Below are positions 1 through 6,743 of a stretch of DNA of 22,173 nt, piece by piece. Source of the stretch: an uncultured Eubacteriales bacterium (GTDB lineage Bacteria > Bacillota > Clostridia > Oscillospirales > Oscillospiraceae); the NCBI GenBank assembly GCA_900546255.1, contig URCB01000030.1, forward strand, positions 1-22,173, in the 5' to 3' direction. How positions within the stretch are numbered: the first letter of the stretch is position 1; the number at the start of each line of letters is the position of its first letter. The notes under the pieces are model-generated. The model worked only from the letters and a program-made list of their open reading frames with translations, was not told where the DNA came from and did not search any database. The position numbers were made by a program, and so were the translations under genes.

Positions 1-1527
1 CAGCTCCGGCGGTCCCGCCAGCCGGTGGAGGTGGCGGGGACCCGCCGCCCCGTCTACGTCACCCAGGCCGTGGAGTCCCCCTGTCTCTTCGGCCTGGCCC
101 ATCCGGCCATCTACCTGCCCCCAAAGATTTTGGAGGACCCAGAGGCCCTGCGCTACGCCGTGGCCCATGAGACCACCCACTTCCGCCACGGGGACCCCAT
201 CTGGGCCCTTCTGCGGGGGGTGTGCGTGGCGCTGCACTGGTACAACCCCCTGGTGTGGTGGGGGGCCGTCCTCTCCCGCCGGGACGGGGAGAGCGCCTGC
301 GACGAGGCCACCATCCGCACCCTGGGCGAAGGGGAGCGGGGGGCCTACGCCCGTACTCTGCTCCGCCTGACCTGTGGGAAACCCTCTCCCTGCTTCACCA
401 CCGCCACCACCATGGCCGGCAGCCCCCGGGCCCTCCGGGAGCGGATCACCCGCATCGCCCAGCGCACCCGCCGGAAGGCCGGTATCACTGTCGCCGTGCT
501 GGCGCTGGTCGCTGTCGCCGCGGGGTGCACCTTCCCCGGCAGCGCCCCCAGCAGCGCCGTCCCCATCCAGCGGGAGTTTGATGGCGAGGTGCCAGAGGCC
601 GTAGTATCTCTGGCAGAATCCTCCCTCTCCCAATTCATTGCCAACTGGAACAATAACCAGACAAAGATCTACGAAAGCTACGTCACCGACGCAAAAATCA
701 TCGGGATGACCCCCGTCCAAACCGGGGTCTCCTTCGACAACGCAGGGGTAGATGTCTACCACTTGGAGTACCGCCTCCATGTAAAGGGAGACCTAAAGCA
801 CTTGCTCCCCGCTTGGCCGGACGCGGAGCCTTCCCTCACCGGCGGCGTCTGGCTCACAGAGTATGGCCGCTGGTCCTATTACGCCTTCTACTGGGAGGAA
901 ACGAACGGGGAAACCACCTGGCAACTGGCCGATCAAATCACTTCCGACGCCCTGTTCCATGACTACTGCGGGCAAAATCTAGATGCCACCGAGGAGGAAT
1001 GCGCCCGCGCCTTCGCCTGGGAACAGTACGCACAGCACCACAACGGTGCCTCCGTGAAAGCCACCTTCTCCGAAGAGATCCCCCAGGAGGCGTCGGACCA
1101 TGTTCCGCCCCTCCTGTCCCGTCAGATCGGGGCACTCCAAAAGACGCTGGCAGAGGCCGGCAGCGACGGTGCCATCACCCAGGCGGAACTCACCGCCCTG
1201 ACCCCCGTGGTCACCCAGGAGGCCTCCGACACCGACGGCGTCGTGGTCTACCGCGTGGACTACCGCCTCCAGGGGGAGGGAAACCTGGCCCCCCTGCTGG
1301 ACCAGGGCATGGCCGCCGAAACCATAGACGGAACCACCTGGCTCACCCCAGGGAACAGTCCCCACCAGCCCTACTGCGCCTTCCTCTGGACCATTCGGGA
1401 TGGGGAGCGGCTGTGGACCTGGATCGGCGATGCCACCCCCGCCGATCTGCAGTCCCGCTACGGCGACCAGGGCGCCAGTTTGCAGGCCCAACTGGATGCC
1501 TTCGCTGCCGAAATGCTCGGGCCCTGA
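1..1527 (+). CDS. M56-family (BlaR1/MecR1-like) membrane metallopeptidase, 5' end outside window
   Basis: The reading frame is open from the first base, so the N-terminal membrane helices lie outside the window; 509 codons are visible. The zinc protease signature HETTH (bases 166-180) is followed by RHGD and, about 40 residues on, by ESACDE, which carries the expected downstream acidic ligand. This is the M56 pattern of BlaR1/MecR1. A hydrophobic segment near bases 478-534 should cross the membrane and put the remaining ~330 residues outside the cell. In BlaR1-type proteins the protease cleaves a BlaI-type repressor when an external domain senses a signal; a BlaI gene might lie just upstream, but that is not visible. 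The outer part is not a penicillin-binding domain. It contains two related units (about bases 590-1000 and 1090-1470), each with a V-Y-x-x-[ED]-YRL motif and a later TWLT/VWLT-type motif. The family is secure; the signal sensed is unknown. Confidence 0.85.
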   Translation, partial: QLRRSRQPVEVAGTRRPVYVTQAVESPCLFGLAHPAIYLPPKILEDPEALRYAVAHETTHFRHGDPIWALLRGVCVALHWYNPLVWWGAVLSRRDGESACDEATIRTLGEGERGAYARTLLRLTCGKPSPCFTTATTMAGSPRALRERITRIAQRTRRKAGITVAVLALVAVAAGCTFPGSAPSSAVPIQREFDGEVPEAVVSLAESSLSQFIANWNNNQTKIYESYVTDAKIIGMTPVQTGVSFDNAGVDVYHLEYRLHVKGDLKHLLPAWPDAEPSLTGGVWLTEYGRWSYYAFYWEETNGETTWQLADQITSDALFHDYCGQNLDATEEECARAFAWEQYAQHHNGASVKATFSEEIPQEASDHVPPLLSRQIGALQKTLAEAGSDGAITQAELTALTPVVTQEASDTDGVVVYRVDYRLQGEGNLAPLLDQGMAAETIDGTTWLTPGNSPHQPYCAFLWTIRDGERLWTWIGDATPADLQSRYGDQGASLQAQLDAFAAEMLGP

Positions 1528-1552
1528 GCCCTCCCACCCCTAAACCACAATA

Positions 1553-1598
1553 CCCCGGCTGCCGTGGGACGGAAGTCCTCCGGCAGCCGGGGTGTTTT
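1553..1598 (+). terminator. Rho-independent terminator of the M56 peptidase gene
   Basis: CCCCGGCTGCCG (1553-1564) pairs with CGGCAGCCGGGG (1581-1592) and is followed by TGTTTT. It lies between two convergent genes. The T-rich side favours the plus strand, but the stem may also serve the minus-strand operon ending at 1603. Confidence 0.8.
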
Positions 1599-1602
1599 GC
1601 GG

Positions 1603-2085
1603 TTACTCGTCCTCGTCCTCCATCTGCCGTTCCAGCCGCTTTTGCCCGGCGCTGCTGGCCCGGCCCAGGGCGAAGAAGGCCAGGGAGAGCAGCACCCCGC
1701 AGGCCAGGAAGGTCACCACCGGCACCGCCAGGAAGTGGCCGTCCAGCAGGCCGGTGTACCGGTCGCCGTAGGTATTCCAGTTGCGGACGGCGTTGGCCAC
1801 CGCCACCACCGCGCTGATGGCCACCACCGCCAGGGTCCGCAGCCGCCGGCCGGCCTTGCTGGGGTCCACAAACTCGTAGCTTACCAAGGTGCTCCGCACC
1901 GCCAGGTAGACCACCCCCACCAGCAGGACCACCAGCTCCGTGAGGCAGGCCGTCACCGGCAGCCCCAGGCCGTAGGTCTTCCAGAACAGGGACACCAGCA
2001 GCAGGGCCGCGGTGAGCAGGTAGGCCTCCCCCCGGACCTGGCGCTTCAGGCCGCGGGTGCGTTCGTCTTCGATGGTGTGTTTCAT
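1603..2085 (-). CDS. four-helix membrane protein coupled to an XRE regulator (DUF6773-like?)
   Basis: A 160-residue protein with four hydrophobic segments (about residues 21-38, 42-64, 83-103 and 118-142), a charged N-terminus (KHTIEDERTRG) and an acidic tail ending EDEDE. The ATG at 2085 overlaps the stop codon of the upstream XRE gene in an ATGA arrangement and has a GGAGGAG SD inside that gene, so I prefer it to the TTG at 2103. Small XRE regulators paired with a membrane protein of this size are common in Bacillota. The sequence reminds me of DUF6773, but I cannot verify this and give no function. Translational coupling suggests that regulator and membrane protein act together, perhaps with the membrane protein signalling to the regulator. 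Confidence 0.75.
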   Translation of the reverse strand: MKHTIEDERTRGLKRQVRGEAYLLTAALLLVSLFWKTYGLGLPVTACLTELVVLLVGVVYLAVRSTLVSYEFVDPSKAGRRLRTLAVVAISAVVAVANAVRNWNTYGDRYTGLLDGHFLAVPVVTFLACGVLLSLAFFALGRASSAGQKRLERQMEDEDE

Positions 2086-2285
2086 GTTGTCTCCTCCTCC
2101 CAAAACAGGTCGTTTAAGGTTTTGCCTAGGGCCTGGCAGATGGCCACGCAGAGCTTGAGGGTGGGGTTATAGTTGCCGGACTCAATGAGGCCGATGGTCT
2201 GGCGGGTGACCCCCACCGCCTGGGCCAGGTCGGCTTGGCTCATGTCCCGCTCCAGCCGGGCCAGTTTCAGTTTCTTATTCTTCAC
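2082..2285 (-). CDS. small XRE-family (YozG-like) helix-turn-helix regulator
   Basis: A 67-residue protein that is almost wholly one Cro/C1-type helix-turn-helix. The recognition region contains SQADLAQAVGVTRQTIGLIE followed by GNYNPTLKL, the pattern of compact YozG/Xre regulators. There are two in-frame GTG codons, at 2291 and 2285. The SD AGGAGG abuts the first but stands 5 nt before the second, so I choose the second. A near-consensus sigma-A promoter lies upstream. The gene overlaps the membrane protein gene by 4 nt. Regulators of this type usually repress their own operon; the operator here is not identified. Confidence 0.9.
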   Translation of the reverse strand: MKNKKLKLARLERDMSQADLAQAVGVTRQTIGLIESGNYNPTLKLCVAICQALGKTLNDLFWEEETT

Positions 2286-2323
2286 GGGCACCTCCTCCGC
2301 CGTCTCCGGCTTCTGACAGGGAG

Positions 2324-2352
2324 AGTATACACTATATTTTCCGTTATGTCAA
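2324..2352 (-). promoter_or_regulatory. sigma-A promoter of the XRE/membrane-protein operon
   Basis: On the minus strand TTGACA (2352-2347) and TATACT (2329-2324) are separated by exactly 17 bp. It lies in an AT-rich island between the MFS stop codon and the XRE start. I see no hairpin terminator between the MFS gene and this promoter, so some read-through is possible. Confidence 0.85.
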
Positions 2353-2386
2353 TTATATATTGCATTTTAGCGGACAAATTTTGCTT

Positions 2387-3637
2387 TTATCTCTCTGCCG
2401 ATGTCTGTCCTTCCCACCGCTGGAAGAAGCCCCGGGTGGCCAAACCCACGGCGCACACCACCAAAGCCGTGGGGAGGAGAACCCAGAACACCTGGCCGGC
2501 AAACCGGTCAAACAGGGCCCCGTACACCAGCTGCCCCAGGGGCTGGGCGCAGAGGGAGAGGGTGTACACACAGGACATCACCTTCCCCATGAGACTCGCT
2601 GGGGTCCGCCCCTGGATGGCGGCAATGGCATAGGTGGAGAAGAAGCTGCACCCAAACTGGCACAGGCAGAACCCCGCCACCAGCACCCCATACCGCCCCA
2701 AGGTCCCCAGGGGCAGCAGGAAGGCCAGCCCCACCGGGAGCAGGCACAGGCCAACGGCCCCAATGGCCCGCCCCAGATGGACTGGCCGCAGCTTCCCGGC
2801 CAGCAGGCCCACCCAGAGGCTCCCCAGCACCGCCGCCACCCCCAGGGCACTCTCCGCCCCGCCGTAGTGGGTGGCGGAGAGGCCCAGCACAGTGCGCACC
2901 AGGAAGGGAAACCCCACCACCAGGATCCCCGCCAGGAAGAAGCTCACCAGGGCAGCCAGGAGGAGCAGCTTTAACATCCCCGGCTCCTCCCGCCAGAGGA
3001 ACCGCCCGCTGGCCGCCAGGTCCTGCTTCAGCACTTCCCGAACCCCCAGCCCCTCCACCGGGGCCGGCGGGGGCAGTTGGAGGAAGCACTCCAGCAGGGC
3101 GGTGACCAAAAAGCAGCCCGCCGCCCCCCAGAGCACCGGGACCAGCCCCACAGCGGCATAGAGCACGCTGCCCAGAAAGGGCGTCGCCAGAGAGGCCACC
3201 GCCTGGACCTGGGCCACCACCGCGTTGCCCCGGACCAGGTCCTCCCCTTCCAGCATCTGGGGCACGCAGGCCTGGACGGTGGGGGACTCAAAGGCCCCCA
3301 ACACGGACAGCACCACCAGCAGGGCGCCGATGACACCCAGGGCGTGGCCCAGAGGCAGGGTCAGGGCGGCCAGCAGCACCGCCAGCCCCGCGCAGGCGTC
3401 CAGGGTGACCATGATCCTCCGCCGGTCCCCCCGGTCGGCCAGGATCCCCCCAAAGGGCGACAGGACAATCGTGGGCACCATGGCCACCGACAGGAAGGTG
3501 GCAAAGAGGGCCGCAGAGCCCGTCACCTCCAGGATGTACATGAACAGGGCAAACTTCAAGGTGTAATTCCCCACCAGGGAGCTGGCCTGGCCCAGGACCA
3601 GCAGGCGCAGGTTTCGGTTGTTCCACATCGGTTTCAT
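2387..3637 (-). CDS. MFS efflux transporter (DHA3/EntS-like)
   Basis: A 416-residue, highly hydrophobic protein with about 12 predicted membrane helices. The MFS motif A is visible as GGILADRGDRRRIM at residues 63-76, between helices 2 and 3. Overall appearance is that of the drug:H+ antiporter DHA3/MFS_3 group, which exports drugs, macrolides or siderophores. The chosen ATG at 3637 has AAGGAGG 6 nt upstream; an in-frame ATG at 3661 lacks a good SD. A TetR repressor gene lies directly upstream on the same strand, and its putative operator (3660-3680) sits in front of this gene. I infer induction by an unknown toxic ligand, possibly the substrate. The substrate cannot be told from sequence. 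Confidence 0.9.
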   Translation of the reverse strand: MKPMWNNRNLRLLVLGQASSLVGNYTLKFALFMYILEVTGSAALFATFLSVAMVPTIVLSPFGGILADRGDRRRIMVTLDACAGLAVLLAALTLPLGHALGVIGALLVVLSVLGAFESPTVQACVPQMLEGEDLVRGNAVVAQVQAVASLATPFLGSVLYAAVGLVPVLWGAAGCFLVTALLECFLQLPPPAPVEGLGVREVLKQDLAASGRFLWREEPGMLKLLLLAALVSFFLAGILVVGFPFLVRTVLGLSATHYGGAESALGVAAVLGSLWVGLLAGKLRPVHLGRAIGAVGLCLLPVGLAFLLPLGTLGRYGVLVAGFCLCQFGCSFFSTYAIAAIQGRTPASLMGKVMSCVYTLSLCAQPLGQLVYGALFDRFAGQVFWVLLPTALVVCAVGLATRGFFQRWEGQTSAER

Positions 3638-3659
3638 GGGATACCTCCTTTTCTTTTTC

Positions 3660-3680
3660 ATACCTACCGAATGAATGTAT
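3660..3680. promoter_or_regulatory. putative TetR operator in front of the MFS gene
   Basis: A 21-bp imperfect palindrome with arms ATACCTAC and GAATGTAT (6 of 8 positions symmetric) around CGAAT. It matches the site in the tetR promoter (4391-4411, opposite orientation) at 18 of 21 positions. It lies 23 nt upstream of the MFS start codon. Confidence 0.7.
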
Positions 3681-3683
3681 TAA

Positions 3684-3712
3684 GGGAAAATAAAATTGCC
3701 GTTGCGGCAATC
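3684..3712 (-). terminator. terminator/attenuator after tetR
   Basis: On the minus strand ATTGCCG-CAA-CGGCAAT forms a 7-bp stem followed by TTTATTTT, immediately after the tetR stop codon. It should limit transcription from tetR into the MFS gene, which implies that the MFS gene has its own promoter in this short gap. I could not find a clear -35/-10 pair there. Confidence 0.65.
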
Positions 3713-4378
3713 TTATTTTGGCGTCTGGGGGGCAAGGTCCTCCGGGATCTGGTCGAAGAACTGGTCCACCACTTCCCGGATGCTCTCGTCGAAGAGGGGG
3801 ACCCCCATCGCCGCCAGCATCTCCCCTAGAAACTGGAACTTTCGCTTCATCTCCCCCTTGGTGGCGGGGAACACCGAGGGCAGCAGCCACAGGCTGGTGA
3901 GGAGGGGGAGGAGCTCCGCCAGTTCCCGGGGATAGTCGGTGCGGAGGGAACCGTCCCGGTTCCCCTCCTCCAGCAACGCCTGGTAGTAGGGGGTGAGGAT
4001 GCGCCGGTTGGCCTCGATCATCCCCAGCAGAACCCGGGGGCTGTAGGTGAGGGGGATGGCCTGCACCGTCCAGCGGGTGCGTGTCTGGTCGCTCTGGTTC
4101 AGGCGGATGGCCTCCCGGAGCTTTTCCAGGGCGTTCAGGTCGGTGCGGCCCTGGACGGCCTCGAAGGGGTTATTTTCCAGGAACATCCGGTCCCCCACCG
4201 CGTCCATGATCTCCTCCTTGGACTTGAAGTGGTGGTACACCGCCCCCTTGGTCAGGCCCCCCAGACCGTCCACGATGTCCTGGATGGTGGTATTCTCGTA
4301 CCCCTTTTCCAGGAAGAGCTGCTGGGCCACGTCTAAGATCCGCTCCTCCGTCACCTCGGGGTGCTTGTTGCGGGCCAT
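3713..4378 (-). CDS. TetR/AcrR-family transcriptional repressor
   Basis: A 221-residue protein with the TetR N-terminal DNA-binding domain at about residues 9-56: EERILDVAQQLFLEKGYENT followed by TIQDIV and LTKGAVYHHF. The larger C-terminal ligand domain is variable, as usual. The ATG at 4378 is preceded by AAAGGAGGAAGCCC. The gene is directly upstream of an MFS exporter on the same strand. A near-identical 21-bp palindrome occurs at both promoters, which supports autorepression and repression of the exporter. The ligand is unknown. Confidence 0.93.
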   Translation of the reverse strand: MARNKHPEVTEERILDVAQQLFLEKGYENTTIQDIVDGLGGLTKGAVYHHFKSKEEIMDAVGDRMFLENNPFEAVQGRTDLNALEKLREAIRLNQSDQTRTRWTVQAIPLTYSPRVLLGMIEANRRILTPYYQALLEEGNRDGSLRTDYPRELAELLPLLTSLWLLPSVFPATKGEMKRKFQFLGEMLAAMGVPLFDESIREVVDQFFDQIPEDLAPQTPK

Positions 4379-4390
4379 GGGCTTCCTCCT

Positions 4391-4411
4391 TTACATTCTT
4401 TCGGTATGTAT
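4391..4411. promoter_or_regulatory. putative TetR operator in the tetR promoter
   Basis: A 21-bp site containing ACATTC-TTTCG-GTATGT, an imperfect palindrome that matches the MFS site at 18 of 21 positions. It begins 2 bp downstream of the -10 box and covers the expected transcription start, the classic position for a TetR repressor. It lies 12 nt from the tetR start codon. Confidence 0.75.
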
Positions 4412-4413
4412 GG

Positions 4414-4442
4414 AGGATAGCAGATTCCTCTCTCCTTGTCAA
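4414..4442 (-). promoter_or_regulatory. sigma-A promoter of tetR
   Basis: On the minus strand TTGACA (4442-4437) and TATCCT (4419-4414) are 17 bp apart, and the TetR operator follows directly. Confidence 0.8.
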
Positions 4443-4469
4443 GGGGCGGGAGAAAATCTGGTCCCTCCC

Positions 4470-4498
4470 TTGTTCCCACAGGCGGGGCGTGCTATACT
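4470..4498 (+). promoter_or_regulatory. sigma-A promoter of the thioesterase gene
   Basis: TTGTTC (4470-4475) and TATACT (4493-4498) are 17 bp apart, about 65 nt upstream of the start codon. It is divergent from the tetR promoter but does not overlap the TetR operator. Confidence 0.65.
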
Positions 4499-4564
4499 GA
4501 ATGGGATAGCATCCCCCTGGCATCCCCTGGACTGGCAGGGACTCGTGAGAAAGGAGGCCGTCCC

Positions 4565-5053
4565 ATGGCCCGCACCGTCAACCCCCAACACACCCAAGCC
4601 CTCATGGACCTGCTCACCCAGGCGCCCTACTTCTCCCTCCTGGGGATGCGTTTTGAGGCCATGGAGCCAGGCTACTGCCGGCTGACCCTTCCCCTCTCCT
4701 ACGCCCGCCACGGCAACGCCTTCGGCAGCATTCACGGGGGCGCCTACTCCTCCCTCATTGACACGGCGGCCTACTGGGCGGCCTACTGCGACATGGAGGA
4801 GGACCAGGGGTACACCTCCCTGGACCTGTCCGTCACCAACCTGGGCATGGCCCGGGCGGGAACGCTGGTGGCGGAAGGCCGGGTCATCCGGGCCGGCCGG
4901 TCCATCTGTCTGGCGGAGGCCACAGTAACCACCGCAGAGGGAAAACTCCTGGCCCACGGCACTTCCAAGCTGATGCTGCTGGCGGGGAAGCAGTCTATCC
5001 GCGCCCTGCTGGCCGCCGAGGGGGCCCCGGACCTGCCCCCCAAATTTCTCTGA
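4565..5053 (+). CDS. PaaI-type hotdog-fold acyl-CoA thioesterase
   Basis: A 162-residue protein of the PaaI/YdiI hotdog family, which hydrolyses acyl- or aryl-CoA thioesters in the cytoplasm. The helix motif GNAFGSIHGGAYSSLIDTAA (residues 50-69) holds the HGG oxyanion turn and the acidic catalytic residue D66, as in PaaI. The ATG at 4565 has AAAGGAGG about 8 nt upstream; frames reaching further upstream run through the promoter. It is divergent from tetR, so co-regulation by TetR is possible but its promoter is separate. GreA follows 32 nt later without a clear terminator, so the two may be co-transcribed. The natural substrate is unknown. Confidence 0.88.
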   Translation: MARTVNPQHTQALMDLLTQAPYFSLLGMRFEAMEPGYCRLTLPLSYARHGNAFGSIHGGAYSSLIDTAAYWAAYCDMEEDQGYTSLDLSVTNLGMARAGTLVAEGRVIRAGRSICLAEATVTTAEGKLLAHGTSKLMLLAGKQSIRALLAAEGAPDLPPKFL

Positions 5054-5085
5054 CTTCCCGATTTTTTCAAAAGAGGCGACTGTTT

Positions 5086-5589
5086 ATGCACGACGAACTG
5101 ACCCAAGTGGACATCGACAAGATGAAAGAGGAGCTCCAGCACCGGATCCAAGTCCTCCGCCCCCAGCTCATTGAGGAGGTAAAGGTGGCCCGGTCCTTCG
5201 GCGACCTCAGTGAAAACTTTGAGTACAAGGCGGCCAAGCGGGAGAAGAACCGCAACGACAGCCGCATCCGCTACCTCCAAAACATGATCAAAACCGCGGT
5301 GGTCATCGACGGGACCTCCCAGGGGGAGGGGATCGCCCTCTTCGACAAGGTCACCTTCCTGGTGGAGGACGACGGCACCCAGGAGACCATCCAGCTGGTG
5401 ACCACCCTGCGGCAGGACGCCCTGAAAGGGCTTATCAGCAAGGAGTCCCCCGTGGGCAAGGCCCTGCTGGGCCACAAGGTGGGGGACCGGGTGAAGATCC
5501 AAGTCAGCGACACCTTCGCCTACTACGTCCAAATCCAGCAGGTGGAAAAGACCGGGGAGGACCCGGACCTGCCCATCAGCACCTTCTGA
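5086..5589 (+). CDS. greA: GreA/GreB-family transcript cleavage factor
   Basis: A 167-residue cytoplasmic protein that rescues backtracked RNA polymerase by stimulating cleavage of the transcript 3' end. The N-terminal coiled coil carries the tip motif FGDLSENFEYKAAK (residues 38-51), with the two acidic residues D40 and E43 that position Mg2+ in the polymerase active site. The C-terminal FKBP-like domain has ISKESPVGKALLGHKVGD, close to the GreA consensus. Length is slightly above the usual 158, with extra residues at the C-terminus. The SD (AGAGGCG) is weak. A second greA elsewhere is possible, so this could be a paralog. A strong terminator follows. Confidence 0.92.
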   Translation: MHDELTQVDIDKMKEELQHRIQVLRPQLIEEVKVARSFGDLSENFEYKAAKREKNRNDSRIRYLQNMIKTAVVIDGTSQGEGIALFDKVTFLVEDDGTQETIQLVTTLRQDALKGLISKESPVGKALLGHKVGDRVKIQVSDTFAYYVQIQQVEKTGEDPDLPISTF

Positions 5590-5599
5590 GACTTCCGCC

Positions 5600-5633
5600 A
5601 AGAGGGCCGGCTCGTTTGCCGGCCCTCTTTTTG
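5600..5633 (+). terminator. Rho-independent terminator of greA
   Basis: AGAGGGCCGGC (5601-5611) pairs with GCCGGCCCTCT (5618-5628) around TCGTTT and runs into a T tract. This is a textbook terminator for the thioesterase-greA unit. Confidence 0.93.
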
Positions 5634-5678
5634 CATGAAACTTTTTCACGTAATTCATATTTTCCCATAATTCTGGGG

Positions 5679-5716
5679 ATTTCCCTCTTGATTTTGCAAG
5701 TCAATTGGTGTATCAT
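5679..5716 (+). promoter_or_regulatory. sigma-A promoter (repeat copy A) of the unknown gene at 5739
   Basis: TTGATT (5688-5693) and TATCAT (5711-5716) are 17 bp apart. The -35 region lies in ATTTCCCTCTTGATTTTGCA (5679-5698), a 20-nt sequence repeated exactly at 6444-6463 as part of a second promoter. Confidence 0.75.
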
Positions 5717-5738
5717 TGCATTATCGGAGGTGAATACC

Positions 5739-6170
5739 ATGAACGCATCCAACCCAAGAACCGCCCTTACCACCTCCGCCAGCCGCCTTCTTGCCCTCCT
5801 AACGGGGGAACAGAAAGCCGCTGGCTGCGCCCCGGGACAGGCCGTCTTAGGCTGCTGCCTCTCCCCGGTGGGATACCAGACCCCGGACTACCTTCTGGTG
5901 GACGGCATCCACCCGGAACTGGCAGACCCCGGTTTTGTCCGGCAGTACCTGGGGGTCTCCCTCACCCGGAAAGGCGCCGCCTTCCTCCACGCCCTGCAGA
6001 CTCTGGCCGCAGCAAAGGGCGTGGACCTCTCCTTCTCCCTGGTCTACCAGGGGCGGGAGGAGCCGCTGGCGGAGCTCTCTCCCCAGCACCAGTACCTGCT
6101 GCTGCACATCAGCCAGCGGGCCGCTGTGCCGCCCCGGGTGCAGGTCTGCTGCCACCCTGCCGGGGGCTGA
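5739..6170 (+). CDS. uncharacterised 143-residue protein
   Basis: I do not recognise this family. The ATG at 5739 is chosen because it follows CGGAGGTG by 6 nt and lies 23 nt after a good promoter; the open frame upstream crosses the promoter. The protein is soluble in appearance with no signal peptide or membrane segment. Visible parts are an alanine/leucine-rich N-terminal helix, a central block LGCCLSPVGYQTPDYLLVDG, a probable helix around FLHALQTLAAAKGVDLSF, and a C-terminus with VQVCCHPAGG. Five cysteines are present (residues 30, 38, 39, 137, 138), with CC pairs at 38-39 and 137-138; metal binding is possible but unproven. It is a single-gene unit between two terminator-like hairpins. 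Third-position GC is high, supporting real coding. Confidence 0.7.
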   Translation: MNASNPRTALTTSASRLLALLTGEQKAAGCAPGQAVLGCCLSPVGYQTPDYLLVDGIHPELADPGFVRQYLGVSLTRKGAAFLHALQTLAAAKGVDLSFSLVYQGREEPLAELSPQHQYLLLHISQRAAVPPRVQVCCHPAGG

Positions 6171-6225
6171 GGCCCCCGTTTCCTCCCTTTCCTCTTTTTT
6201 ACACCCTTTTCTGTCCCTTTGTCGG

Positions 6226-6263
6226 GGAAACCCACCTTGGCTCGGAGTCCAAGGTGGGTTTCC
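6226..6263 (+). terminator. terminator-like hairpin after the unknown gene
   Basis: GGAAACCCACCTTGG (6226-6240) pairs perfectly with CCAAGGTGGGTTTCC (6249-6263). The downstream sequence TGTCCTG lacks a proper T tract, so it could be a poor terminator or a structural or transcript-stabilising element. Confidence 0.55.
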
Positions 6264-6443
6264 TGTCCTGTATGCCGGGGGAAGAAGGAAGGCCCTGGCC
6301 GACGCCGTCACCGGCCAGGGCCCCGGCTTCTCCCCTGCCGCCCCCGGCGGCAAAGGGACCTTGCGTTTCCTGACGGCCCAGCAATTCTGCAAAGTTTTTT
6401 TCCTCTCATTCATTTTTCCCCGTTCTTTTTCGATATTTTCTGT

Positions 6444-6481
6444 ATTTCCCTCTTGATTTTGCAGCCGATTTGAGGTATTAT
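6444..6481 (+). promoter_or_regulatory. orphan sigma-A promoter (repeat copy B)
   Basis: TTGATT (6453-6458) and TATTAT (6476-6481) are 17 bp apart. The first 20 nt are identical to 5679-5698. AAAGGAG follows at the position where copy A has its SD, but no start codon follows at a workable distance. Confidence 0.65.
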
Positions 6482-6487
6482 TTCAAC

Positions 6488-6655
6488 ACAAAGGAGTGTA
6501 TCCTCCTCCGGAAACCTTTTTCGGACACCCCCGCCGCTGGGACAGGGCACCCTCTTTTCTGTCTTGATATCCTTCCTTTCCACCCTCTCCCCCTGTCTTT
6601 GCCCCGGGATCAACCACGCCCCCAGGCCCATTGGGCCTGGGGGCGCTGTGTTTTT
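6488..6655 (+). ncRNA. possible small RNA or vestigial leader
   Basis: Predicted transcript from the orphan promoter (start near 6488) to the terminator ending at 6655, about 165 nt. No credible open frame lies in it. It points towards the 3' end of the response regulator gene but stops before reaching it. This is a prediction from promoter and terminator only; no known RNA family is recognised. Confidence 0.3.
6617..6655 (+). terminator. terminator-like hairpin on the plus strand
   Basis: CGCCCCCAGGCCC (6617-6629) pairs perfectly with GGGCCTGGGGGCG (6633-6645) around ATT. TTTTT follows after a 5-nt offset (CTGTG). There is no T tract on the other strand. Confidence 0.65.
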
Positions 6656-6663
6656 CTCCGTTT

Positions 6664-6706
6664 CCAAAAGAGACCACCGCCTGGCCAGGAGCCAAACGGT
6701 GGTCTC
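6664..6706 (-). terminator. terminator of the ABC/two-component operon
   Basis: On the minus strand GAGACCACCG (6706-6697) pairs with CGGTGGTCTC (6679-6670) and is followed by TTTT. It lies 38 nt after the response regulator stop codon. Confidence 0.75.
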
Positions 6707-6743
6707 AGCATCTCGATGTTTTCCGCGGCAGGGGGCTCCGCGC

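Larger units (their letters stand above)
6171..6743. other. 573-bp region without a convincing protein gene
   Basis: It contains, in order: the hairpin at 6226-6263; a compound GC hairpin at 6274-6327 (GCCGGGG/CCCCGGC outside, CCCTGGCC/GGCCAGGG inside); a small hairpin at 6337-6351; a T-rich stretch leading to a duplicated promoter at 6444-6481; and two terminators (6617-6655 plus, 6664-6706 minus). From the duplicated promoter to the first terminator there is no ATG; a GTG at 6494 overlaps the SD-like AAAGGAG. The stretch is therefore either the remains of a lost gene or a small RNA locus. Confidence 0.6.

Noticed and set aside
3661..3712. Promoter for the MFS gene
   Set aside because: A promoter is expected here because of the terminator and operator, but no -35/-10 pair with acceptable spacing was found.
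6494..6565. GTG-initiated 23-codon frame after the orphan promoter
   Set aside because: The GTG overlaps its own SD-like AAAGGAG, leaving no spacing for initiation.
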